This document shows, in pieces, positions 55,345 through 64,000 of a stretch of DNA of 64,000 nt. The DNA lies in contig OY992538.1 in the NCBI GenBank assembly GCA_963921195.1, forward strand, positions 60,688,852-60,752,851, read 5' to 3'. Within the stretch, counting starts at the first letter, position 1; each line of letters opens with the position of its first letter. The stretch comes from Pegoplata infirma. Taxonomy: Eukaryota; Arthropoda; Insecta; Diptera; Anthomyiidae. The translations under genes were made by a program, and so were the position numbers. The notes below the pieces were generated by a model that saw only the letters and a program-made list of their open reading frames with translations, searched no databases and had not been told where the DNA came from.

Positions 55345-57088
55345 CACGGTGAGCCTCAGCGATGTTCAGGTTGAACTTTAGTGTCGACGAAAAGTGTAAG
55401 CGCAGTTCGATTTCTACATGAATAAATGTCACAAAACTGTTAACAGCGAAATCGTAGCTGATCGCATTCGCGAGATATCGCGAAATTAGTGTTTTTGTAT
55501 TTTTTAAAATTTTGACAATGAAGTTTTTTAAATATCTTCAAAAACTGGGTATGCAGTTTTAATTGTATTTATTTACATGTCACAACACAGTTAACAGCGA
55601 AATCATATCTTCTCAATTTCGCGAGAAATCGCGAAATTACTTTTTTGCTTTTTTTATTTTTGTTTTTATCTTCATATATGATTTTTTAAAATTTCATAAA
55701 AACATGGTATGCAGTTTTACTTGTGGTTGATCAAAGGTCACACAGCTGTTGACATCAAAATTGTAGGTGCTAAATTTCGCGAGATATCGCGTAATTATAT
55801 ATATATATTTTTTTTTTTTATTATATTTTAAACCCGGTTCTTTAGAAATGATAAAAAAAAGTGGTAAGCAGTTTGATTTGAACATGCTGGAAGAAATTAA
55901 AACTGCCCCTAAAAAAATTATAGCTGCTCACTTTCGCGAGAAATAGGGAAAAACAGCTTTTTGGGGGTATTTCTTGTTTTGATTAATAAAAGAAGTTTCT
56001 TTAACATTGTTGAAAAACACGAAATGCAGTTTGACTTGCTATTGATCAAAGGTCATAAGGCTGTTAACATTTAAATTCTAGCTGCTTAATTCTTCGAGAT
56101 ATCGCAAAAAAACTCGCTTATCTACTATTTATTCATTAATTTGTGTTATTTGTGGTCTGTAAAAACATATACTTCAATTAACGACAAAAATGTGGTATGC
56201 AGTTTGAATTCGAGGTTATTAGAGGTGACAAAACTGCAAGCATAAAAATTATAGACGATCAATTTCCCGAGAAATCGCAAAATTACTGTACGAGCTTTTA
56301 TAATAAATTATTTTTTTTTCTCTGGTATCAAAAAAAAAAAAAAAATTTAAGTAACGACAAGTATATGGTATGCAGTTTAAATTGTCCGTAACTGAAGGTG
56401 GTAAAACTGCTGAAATCTATATATTGACGCTAATTTTCGCGAAAAATCGCGAAAAATTTTTCAATTTTTTTTTCATTTATTTTGTATTGTAATATTATTA
56501 TGCACCACATAGGACTTTTGTGTTAGCAGTTTAATGTCTTTTTATCATGTACAAATAAAAATGCATACCACGTTTTTACACCATTTCAAAAGAACATGCA
56601 AAATTGAAAAATAAAAAAAAAAAATAAAAAATATATAAATAATTCCGCGATATCTTGCGACAGTGTACACCTACAACTTTGGAGTCAACACCCTTATGAC
56701 CTTCGATCACGTACACATTAAAGTCAATATCAGTTTTCCACAACATTTGAAAAAAACCTAGAAAAAGTTGAAAAACAAAAATTGACAAAAAAGTTATTTC
56801 GCGATTTCTCGCGAACTAAAGAAGATAGGATTTCGATGTTTACTGTTTTGTGACCTTAAAATAAGTACAATGAAAACTGTATACTCAGTTTTTGAAAATA
56901 TTTAAAAAACTTCAATATCAAAATTTTTTAAAATATAAAATCACTAATTTCGCGATATCTCGCGAATGCGATCAGCTACGATTTCGCTGAAAACAGTTTT
57001 GTGACAACTAATCATGTAGAAATCGAACTGCATTTACACTTTTCGTCGACACTAAAGTTCAACCTGAACATCGCTGAGGCTCACCGTG
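55345..57088. mobile_element. 1.74-kb TIR element with TCGCGA palindrome repeats, TTTA duplication
   Basis: Terminal inverted repeats of about 70 bp start CACGGTGAGCCTCAGCGATG and include GTTCAACCTGAACATCG-type sequence. TTTA flanks both sides (55341-55344 and 57089-57092). The interior comprises about ten units of 147-210 bp, each with TTTCGCGAGATATCGCGAAA or a variant and a GTATGCAGTTT...AAAACTG segment; units to the right of about 56500 are inverted. No transposase. CAC ends with a 4-bp duplication would fit the CMC/Chapaev group (tentative). Confidence 0.75.
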
Positions 57089-57092
57089 TTTA

Positions 57093-57454
57093 TGTGTATG
57101 TTAAGAAATCGTATCTTGTTAAATTGATATTTGATGTTGAGAAATAATTATAAATTTAGCATATCTAAACGCCTTGCTAAGTGGCAAAAACACTTTCGCA
57201 ATTTGTCAAACAAAATTATAATTAATGACGTACAAAATTTGGCACGCAGAGTTTATAAATTATTTAACAATAGAATTTTTGTTTGTTGTTATTGTCTGAC
57301 GCCAGAGGAAAATTTTAATGTCCCTGCACTGTTAAAATAAATTCTCCATAATTTCCTCGTTCAAATATTTTTATCCTTCAATCAAAATCCATTCAAAATT
57401 AAATCAATCGCGTCAAAAAGTTGTCAATTCACAACTTTGTCGATAAAAAAAATT
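57093..57454. other. Unassigned stretch
   Basis: A 69-codon frame at 57131-57340 (MLRNNYKFSISKRLAKWQ...) is open and mildly basic, but has no recognisable domain or supporting context. Not called as a gene. Confidence 0.3.
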
Positions 57455-57645
57455 ACATATTTGATGGGGTCAGTGGGGGACACCTTCCCATCGCGATAAA
57501 CATACCAAATGTTTCGTTTATTTAACAAAAAAAACACGTCAAAAAGTGTATTTTTTCAGAGGTTGGTTCAGTTCTTCAAGGGGGAAATTTTTCCCCTCGA
57601 CCGATTTTGCCCATTCACGAACTTAACCTGCGTATGAACAGGAGA
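57455..57645 (-). repeat. TATACCCTCC repeat fragment
   Basis: GTGGGGGACACCTTCCCATC, CAGAGGTTGGTTCAGTTCTT, AAGGGGGAAATTTTTCCCC and CCATTCACGAACTTAACCTG match the middle of the dispersed repeat. Cut off at the right by the palindromic element. Confidence 0.55.
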
Positions 57646-58589
57646 CATTAGCTGGCATTTTTTCTCAACTTTTGATTTTCCCAAGTGTCCGGGCAAATTT
57701 TTATTGTCCAAGGTCTAAAACTTATGTGGTACAAATTTGAGGTCAATCGGATTAAATTAACCCGTGGCGCCCGGCGGTCAAAGTTTTGGATTTTTTAAAA
57801 GTTAAAAAAAAAAAAAAAAAATTTTAATTTCTTTCGACACATCATATTTGTTAATTTTGATGCGATGAGCACGAATATAAAAAAAAAAATAAAATCGGTC
57901 GAACGGTTTTCGAGATATCGCCATTTGAAATTTGCAAAAAATTGCGGTTTTTTCCTACGTTCAAGAAATTTTTTAAAAAACATCAAAATTTTTTCCCCCT
58001 CGGCCATTTCATAGAGCTTAAGACAATCTTTCATTTAAATCTAATTTGAGCCAAATCCGATCATTTTATCCCGTGGCGCCCTTCGGTCAAAGTTTTAGAT
58101 TTTTGGTGGAAATTTTACAAAAATTCAAAACTTTGACCGAAGGGCGCCACGAGATCAAATGATCGGATTTGGCTCTAATTAGATTTAAATGAAAGATATT
58201 CTTAGGCTCTATGAAATGGCCGAGGAAAAAAAATTGTGCTGTTTTTTAAAAAATTTCTTAAACGTAAGAAAAAACCCACCATTTTGGGCATTTTTTGGAA
58301 AATTTCAAATGGGGATATTTCGAAAACCGTTAGACCGACCGATTCAAGAAATTTTATGACATTCGAAATTAACAAATATGATGTGTCGAAATAAATTTAA
58401 ATTTAAATTTTTTTTTTTAATTTTTCAAAAATCCAAAACTTTGACCACCTGGCGCCACGGGTTAATTTAATCCGATTGACCTCAAAATTGTACAACATCC
58501 GTTTTAGTCCTAGAAGAATAAAAAAATGCCCGGACTTTGAAAATTGAAGAAACATTTTTTTGGCCATACAGAAATATGCCAGTCTAATG
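57646..58589. mobile_element. Palindromic (foldback-type) element
   Basis: CATTAGCTGGCATTTTTTCT and the complement of ATATGCCAGTCTAATG are the ends. Arms of about 450 bp mirror around 58110 (CGGTCAAAGTTTTAGATTTT / TTCAAAACTTTGACCG). Other motifs are TTAACCCGTGGCGCCC and GGTTTTCGAGATATCG. It is the best-preserved member of the 'CGAAAACCG' repeats at 7978, 27801, 29606 and 62169. Non-coding. Confidence 0.65.
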
Positions 58590-59075
58590 AATTACATCTT
58601 TTTTATTTTGAACTAGCTGGCCCGGTCCGCGTTGCTGGACCAAATATAAGATAAGTATTATATTTCGACTCGCTTCAAATTGGCTTAGAAAAATTTGTGG
58701 GCGTGGTTTTAAAGACCCGATTAGGCAGATAATTATGAATTTAATGGTTTAGAAAAATTTGTAGGCGTGGTTTTAAAGACCCAATTAGGCAGATAATCAT
58801 CTTCAAATTATATTTTAGGAACTACAAAAAAATTGCCATATCTTTGATTTTGCGAACTGTTCAAATATAAAACTTTTTTAGTATCATTACGAACAACACA
58901 AAAATAAATTATGCATATTTTTTGTTCTTATCGTGAGCTATTGTCTTGAGTTCAAACAAACCTTTATAGTTTTCCCGAATTTTCCACTTTTCCGGGACAC
59001 TTTTCTCATTTATATTTCCTTAAAAACCTAATTAGAACTATAAATATAATTAAAAAATCGGTCCGGTCATTAGTA

Positions 59076-59537
59076 CACAAAAAAAAAACGAATTGTTACA
59101 TTGACCCCCATATTTGTGAATACAATTATTTTTTTCACTGAAAGTGCTCCTATACGGAAATTTGTAATATCAACAAACGTTTGTAAATTTTGATTGTTGA
59201 AAAAAGAATTGATAAATGAGATTGTAATAGTTCTCTTTAATTGTTATTTGTATTGACAAACCTACAAAATCTTAATTTTTTTTTCAACAAAGAAATTCAA
59301 CAAAAAATCGTATTTTTGTTTTCAACAAAGAAATTCAACAAACACAAAAACTATTTGTTGACATGATAAAATAATTTTGAAATAAAATTACTTGACTGAG
59401 TTTGTTGAAAACAAAATCGAAGTTTTGTATTATAGACTAACAGGTGGCCGTTTTTACTAAATGTTTGGTTGATATCATGTTTGGTTGATTTACAATTGCT
59501 GTTTGTTGATTTAAATTCGACGATTTTATTTTCTGTG
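59076..59537. mobile_element. TA-flanked TIR element inside Helitron
   Basis: CACAAAAAAAAAACGAATTG and ATTTTATTTTCTGTG are inverted ends with TA at 59074-59075 and 59538-59539. The empty site is preserved in the Helitron at 19301-19320 (GTCGACTACTAATGACCGG). The interior contains AACAAAGAAATTCAACAAA twice. No reading frame of note. Confidence 0.8.
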
Positions 59538-59595
59538 TAGTCGACATAATTAGACAAAAGTGGGCGCTGAAATTAGTATGGTAAGTTAAACTTGT

Positions 59596-59875
59596 ACATA
59601 TCGCTCATTTACTTGTATAGTGTCATAACTCAAAATATGTCGTTTTTGGGTAAACCATACAAAATTATTTGTTATATCCTGCTTTATATTGTGTCAAAAA
59701 TTCGTATTAATATCTTCTAAACTCACCGTTTGAGAAGAGAACACGCCATTATAACATTTTCTGTGTACTGGCCTTTTGCAATGTAAAACAATTTTCAATT
59801 GTAAACTTCAAACAGGTTTTCTGTAAAATCAAACATTTTGCGTTATGACACTATACAAGTAAATGAGCGATATGT
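59596..59875. mobile_element. 280-bp TIR element, ACATATCGCTC type, copy 2
   Basis: Ends ACATATCGCTCATTTACTTG and its complement; the interior is the reverse complement of 43878-44157 (AATATCTTCTAAACTCACCG). It lies in the Helitron body about 60 bp from the element at 59076-59537. Confidence 0.8.
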
Positions 59876-61056
59876 TAACAATACCCAAGGATTTGAAATC
59901 ATTTGTACAAAATCATTTGTAAAACAAAAAAATTTGCCAAATCGGTCCAGGCTTTCTCAAGTGTTGCAAGTTTCAACCATACTAAAAAATGTTGGCTTTG
60001 AAGTAGGGGATGACAATAAATATTTCCGTGAAATCCTTACTTAGACTATAGTGATCATTAAAGCAAAAATTTACCAAATCAGGCCAGTTGTTCTCCGATT
60101 TTAGATGTTTTTTTTTTTCTTAAAGTGGAAGTATACAATTTTTCTTTCCGTAAAAACCTTAGTTGTACTATCGAACGTCAACAAATACTACTAATAGCCA
60201 AACGGCCCTGCCGTTCTTCTATTTTAAAATCAAAGGAGGAGTAAAAGTATGCATGATTATTTTTTTTTTTTTTCGAAAAAACGAATATTTAAAAAAAAAT
60301 ATTATCCAAATCGGTCAGTTCGCAAGTGATGCGATTACGAACGAACTATGTACATTCGATTTATATTTTATTTTTCTATAGAGCAAATTTAAAAGTGGGC
60401 GTAGAAATGGAAAATTGTTCTTTCCGAAAAACTCTAGTTGGACTATGGCGAACATTAAAAACAAAATTAGACAAATTGATCCATGATTGAAAATATATAT
60501 ATCGGAAAAAGTGAGCGTAAAAATAGGCGTGGACAATTGCTCTTTCCTTAAAAATCTTTTGCGGACTCTAACCAAAGTGGACGTGTGAAATTTTACTATC
60601 CGTAAAAACCCTAGTTGAATTATGACGAACATTTTCAACTAAAATTAGCCAAAGTGGGCGTTTTCAATTTCTTTTTTAGTAAAAATCAAACTTTTAATAT
60701 GATGAAAATTCATTTAAAAAAAAATAAAGTCAAATCGGTCCAGCCATTCGCAGATCTTAGATAAATTGAAAAAGTGGGCGAAAAGTAGGCGTGGTCGATT
60801 TTTCTTTCAGTAAAAACTTAAATTGAGTTACTATGAACATTTAAATAAAAAATTACCCTGATCGGTGCAGCCGTTTTGCGATTTTAGATAAATCAAAAAA
60901 AGTGGGCGTAAAAGAGGGCGTGTTCAATTTTTCTTTACGTAAAAACCTAAGTTGGACTATGACGAACATTTCAAAAAAAAAATCATCCAAAGCGGTCCAG
61001 CCGTTCTCAACTGATGCTGTTACCAACGAACGACAATTGATTTTTATTTATATAGA

Positions 61057-61434
61057 TTACATCTTTTTCTGAAAAATTTACAACTTTTCCTGAATTTTTT
61101 GCTGCTCTTAAAAAACATTTTACTAATAAAATTGTAAAGTTATATTACAAGATTTTTGCTTTCTCATACTTAACTGGTGTGTTTAGTAAAAACTCCAATT
61201 TTTTCTTTGTCATTTTACAAGATTTTTTTTTAATGCATACAAAATTTTTTTAAATTTGTGTAAAAATTTTTTCTTAAACCATTTTTAATAAAATTTTTAC
61301 TCAAAAAAGCAAAAAAAATATGTACCCCAGACTTAGAAAATTTTTCAAGACTTCCCCAGTAAATATAAAACTTCTACTTATAAGAGTTGAAGTAGCAAAA
61401 TGCAGAAGAAAATTTTAATTTCTAAAAATTATAG
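61057..61434. repeat. Worn CACTC-type element sequence
   Basis: ACTTTTCCTGAATTTTTTGC, TTTTACTAATAAAATTGTAA and TTTTACAAGATTTTTT resemble the interior of the 46006-47105 family. No ends visible. No gene. Confidence 0.35.
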
Positions 61435-62168
61435 ACGAGGTCGCTACTTTTTTGCTCATAACTTTTGAATGGCTGAACCGATATCGCTCAAATGCAATAC
61501 CAAACTTCTCGAAAGAACTATAAACAAAAATGTTAAGCAACAGTCATATTTGTTCAATATTTTGGCCATGATCGCCATTTCCACAGACAGACGGACAGGC
61601 GGACATCGCTAGAACGTTTTAGAATCGATAACTGATGAATAATTTATATGGGGCATTCCAGGATAAATCACTCACTTTTAGACTCGACCCTTTCGATTTA
61701 TTTTATTTTTGGATATGTTTTAGTTCTTATTAAATGCAACTTGGACACCAATTTTTAGCCTTTTATTCCAAGATCAAAAAATAAGTGATAATTACTTCGA
61801 ATAATTTTTTTCTAAAACTGCATTTAAATACCAACAAAACGTTGTCCAACTTTTTTTATGATATCTATACTTTTTAATGGTCAAAATTAATTAAAAATTT
61901 AAATTTTTTAATTTTTTTGAGAAAACCGTCATTTTGATTACTCAACACCATCTTGGAATAAAAGGCTGAAAATTGGTGTCCAAGTTGCATTTAATAAGTA
62001 CTAAAACTTATCCAAAAATAAAATAAATTGATAGGGTTGGGGTCTAAGAATGAGTGATTTGACCTGGAATGCCCCATATGCATACTTTATGGGGTCCTAG
62101 ACTGATATTTCGATGAGTTTCAAACATAATGACAAATTTATCCTCTCTATGTGGAGGGTACAAAAATG
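61435..62168 (+). repeat. TATACCCTCC repeat split by a TIR element
   Basis: Left part 61435-61649: CTCATAACTTTTGAATGGC, (GACGGACA)n, ATCGCTAGAACGTTTTAGAA. Right part 62076-62168: CATACTTTATGGGGTCCTAG, GATATTTCGATGAG and TGTGGAGGGTAC. Confidence 0.55.
61650..62075. mobile_element. GGGGCATTCC-type TIR element, 426 bp
   Basis: GGGGCATTCCAGGATAAATC and the complement of GATTTGACCTGGAATGCCCC are the ends, with ATAT on both sides (61646-61649, 62076-62079). Much of the interior is also inverted (AACTTGGACACCAATTTTTA near 61740 against TAAAAATTGG-like CTGAAAATTGGTGTCCAAGT near 61965). Same end type and same host site as 3826-7272. Confidence 0.75.
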
Positions 62169-62975
62169 AAAATCGGTCAAACGGTTTTCGAGATATCGCT
62201 TTAAAATTTTCAAAAAATTGCGGTTTTTCCTACGTTCAATAGCTTAAAAAAAATGTCAAAATGTATTTTTCTCGAACCTTTCATAAAGCTTAAAACATTT
62301 AATTTAAACTTCATTTGACACAAATGTGTAATAAAGTGGATTTTTAGAAAAAATTTTCACCAAAAATTTCAGATTTTTCAAAAATTAAAATAAAAAAAAA
62401 AATATCTTGCGAAAAATTTTTTATTCATTTTGTCATGCTTAATAAAAATAACAAAAAAAAATCTGAAATCGGTCGAGCGGTTTTCAAAATATCGTCATTT
62501 GAAATTTGAAAAAAAAATTTACAAAATTGGAGAGTTTTTCCTACGTTCAAGAAATTTTTAACAAAAAAATCTTAAAATTTGTTTTCACTGATTATCTTAC
62601 AGATCTTGAGATTCAATTTCATTTAAACTGAGATCGGTCAAGCGATTTTGAAGATATCACCATTTGATTTTTTTTTTTAAATTCCAAAAATTTATGTTTT
62701 TTCCTATGTTCAAAAAATGTTTAACCAAAAAAATCTAATTTTTTTTTTTTTTCACTGATTAACTTTTAGCTCTTGAGATTAACTTTAAATTAAACTTAAT
62801 TTGAGCAGAATCAAATCACTCTTCGATTAAAATTTAGAGCTTTCGGTAAACATTTTCTAAAAAACTAAAACTTTGAACGAAGGTCGCCACGGTTTGAAAT
62901 GATCGACTTTTACTTAAGCTGTATTAAGGGACAAAGGAAAGAAATTTTGAAATCTAAAACAGAAAAAAGTTTTGT
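62169..62975. repeat. 'CGAAAACCG' dispersed repeat
   Basis: AAACGGTTTTCGAGATATCG, CGGTCGAGCGGTTTTCAAAA, TTTTCCTACGTTCAAGAAAT and GAAGGTCGCCACGG match the foldback family at 57646-58589 in several worn copies. Non-coding. Confidence 0.5.
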
Positions 62976-63165
62976 CACGGGCGTTTTTTTTTTTGGGGCG
63001 GGGGGCGTCGGTGGGAGACGTTAAGACATCTTGTAATATGTTTTTAATCTACCCCAACAAAAGGGGGCCAACATAACCAAAACTTTTTTAATTCCCCGGA
63101 TCCAAGCGCAGGATTTTTATCTTTTCTTGCACAAAAATGTTTCATTTGTTTAACAAAAATACAAA
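62976..63165 (+). repeat. TATACCCTCC repeat fragment
   Basis: Poly-G (62995-63005), GTCGGTGGGAGACGTTAAGA and ATGTTTCATTTGTTTAACAA match the part of the repeat just after its hairpin. Confidence 0.45.
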
Positions 63166-63693
63166 AAACAAGTGAGAGTGTTAAATTCGGCTGTGCCGAA
63201 TCTTTTATACCCTACAACATGTTAAAAAAAAGGGGCGTATTTTTTTTTGGGGGGGGGGGAGGGGTGGTTTTCAGCGGTGGTAGAAAACCTTTCTGGATCC
63301 TACTGCAGGACTTTGAACTGCTTCTGATATAAAAATGTTTCGTTTGCTAAGCAAAAGTACAACAAACCTCTAAAAAATGGCTTATTTTTAGAGGTTTTTT
63401 AGTTGTTAAAGGAGGAACTTTTTTCCCCCTGAACCGATTTTACCCTTGTTCGAACTTAACCAGCCCAATAACATAAGACATATTTTTGCCAAACTTCAGG
63501 AGTCTAGCTCTTTTACTTTGGGCTGTATCGTGTCTTCCACAGACGGACGGACGGACATCACTAAAATGTCTTAGAATCGATCACTGATCAATAATATATA
63601 TACTTTATGGGGTCCTAGACCGATATTTCGATGCGTTATACACGGAATCACAAAGTGAGTATACCCCCATACTGCGGTTGGAGGGTATAAAAA
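63166..63693 (+). repeat. TATACCCTCC dispersed repeat
   Basis: ACAAGTGAGAGTGTTAAATT, the hairpin ATTCGGCTGTGCCGAAT, TATACCCTACAAC, poly-G (63248-63262), GACGGACGGACGGACATC, ATCGATCACTGATCAATA and the end TGCGGTTGGAGGGTATAAAA. A complete copy, 528 bp. Confidence 0.7.
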
Positions 63694-64000
63694 CAAAAAA
63701 ATTTTTTTTTTTTTCAGAGGTTGGTTTAGTTCTACAAGGGGGAGCTTTGTTCCCGCAGGTCCGATTTTGCCCATTTACGAACTTAGCCTGCCTATGACCA
63801 TCAGACAAATGCGGGCCAAACGCTAACTGGTTTCTTTTCGACTGCATCGTGCTATATACAGGCAGATGGACGGAAGGACAGAGTGACATTCAAAGAATGT
63901 CTTAGAATCGATCTAGGATCAATAATATATATTCTTTATGGGGTCCCCGACCGGTGTTTCTATGCGTTACAAACGGAATGATAAAGTTAGTACATATACC
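63694..64000 (+). repeat. TATACCCTCC repeat, partial, runs off the window
   Basis: CAGAGGTTGGTTTAGTTCTA, GAACTTAGCCTGCCTATGAC, GATCAATAATATATATTC and GTTACAAACGGAATGATAAA match the second half of the repeat. The window ends before its terminus. Confidence 0.6.

Larger units (their letters stand above)
58613..61056 (-). mobile_element. Non-autonomous Helitron, reverse orientation
   Basis: On the minus strand it begins TCTATATAAATAAAAATCAA (61056) after A and ends CCGGGCCAGCTAG (58613) before T. Body motifs GGCTGGACCGATTTG and CACGCCCAC match 16855-19718. An internal 5' signature at about 60340-60380 shows a compound structure. Two TIR elements are inserted (59076-59537, 59596-59875). No proteins. 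Confidence 0.8.

Noticed and set aside
57131..57340. 69-codon frame starting MMLRNNYKF
   Set aside because: Plausible composition but no domain, no splice or promoter context, and not repeated in related elements.

Overview
The window looks like repeat-dense, AT-rich chromosomal DNA (roughly 70% A+T by eye) of an insect, probably a fly. The reasons are the long A/T tracts, non-LTR retrotransposons with C-terminal RNase H domains, Helitrons with TC...CTAG ends, and a dispersed TATACCCTCC repeat carrying (GGAC)n tracts of a kind common in flies. I found no host protein-coding gene. The only long reading frame belongs to a retrotransposon; nearly all other open frames are short stretches inside repeats. 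No search could be run, so family names rest on termini, target-site duplications (TSDs) and protein motifs read by eye.

1-12 kb: terminal-inverted-repeat (TIR) elements without transposase. The main one is a 3.4-kb palindrome (3826-7272) inserted with a 4-bp ATAT duplication into a TATACCCTCC repeat. Each arm was separately hit, at different places, by the same TA-flanked element (4654-5421, 5871-6602). A 641-bp hAT-type element with an 8-bp TSD lies at 9269-9909 and holds a smaller inverted-repeat element.

12.2-27.8 kb: a deep nest. A degenerate, minus-oriented tandem array, related to the inside of a Helitron, is broken by a decayed RT/RNase H retroelement (13.2-15.9 kb) and by a TA-flanked TIR element (16098-26601) that carries two tRNA-like segments. 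That element holds a tandem Helitron chain (16855-26412), which holds an inverted Helitron (20156-25893), which in turn was hit 4 bp from its end by a second Helitron family (21917-25889). The innermost Helitron contains about 120 copies of a 16-bp minisatellite with an 849-bp higher-order repeat.

26.8-44.7 kb: two copies of a PIF/Harbinger-like element (TTA TSDs), foldback-type repeats, and a probable second nest (31.7-40.2 kb). This second nest contains a 5'-truncated non-LTR retrotransposon (33969-38536) with an apparently intact RT/RNase H frame, a 14-bp TSD and a (CCTAA)n tail. A 1.85-kb non-autonomous hAT element sits exactly between two codons of that frame.

44.8-64 kb: more TIR elements, two of them with TTTA TSDs; a third retroelement copy; a 20-22-bp tandem array broken by a TIR element with three tandem tRNA-like units; a 1.74-kb element with about ten TCGCGA palindromes; a reverse Helitron (58613-61056) with two further elements inside; and more TATACCCTCC repeats.

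Two themes stand out. First, several TIR families of the CAC(T/A)-type carry tRNA-like segments with recognisable A and B boxes. Second, all three retroelement copies end in CCTAA repeats, the sequence of the ancestral insect telomere.
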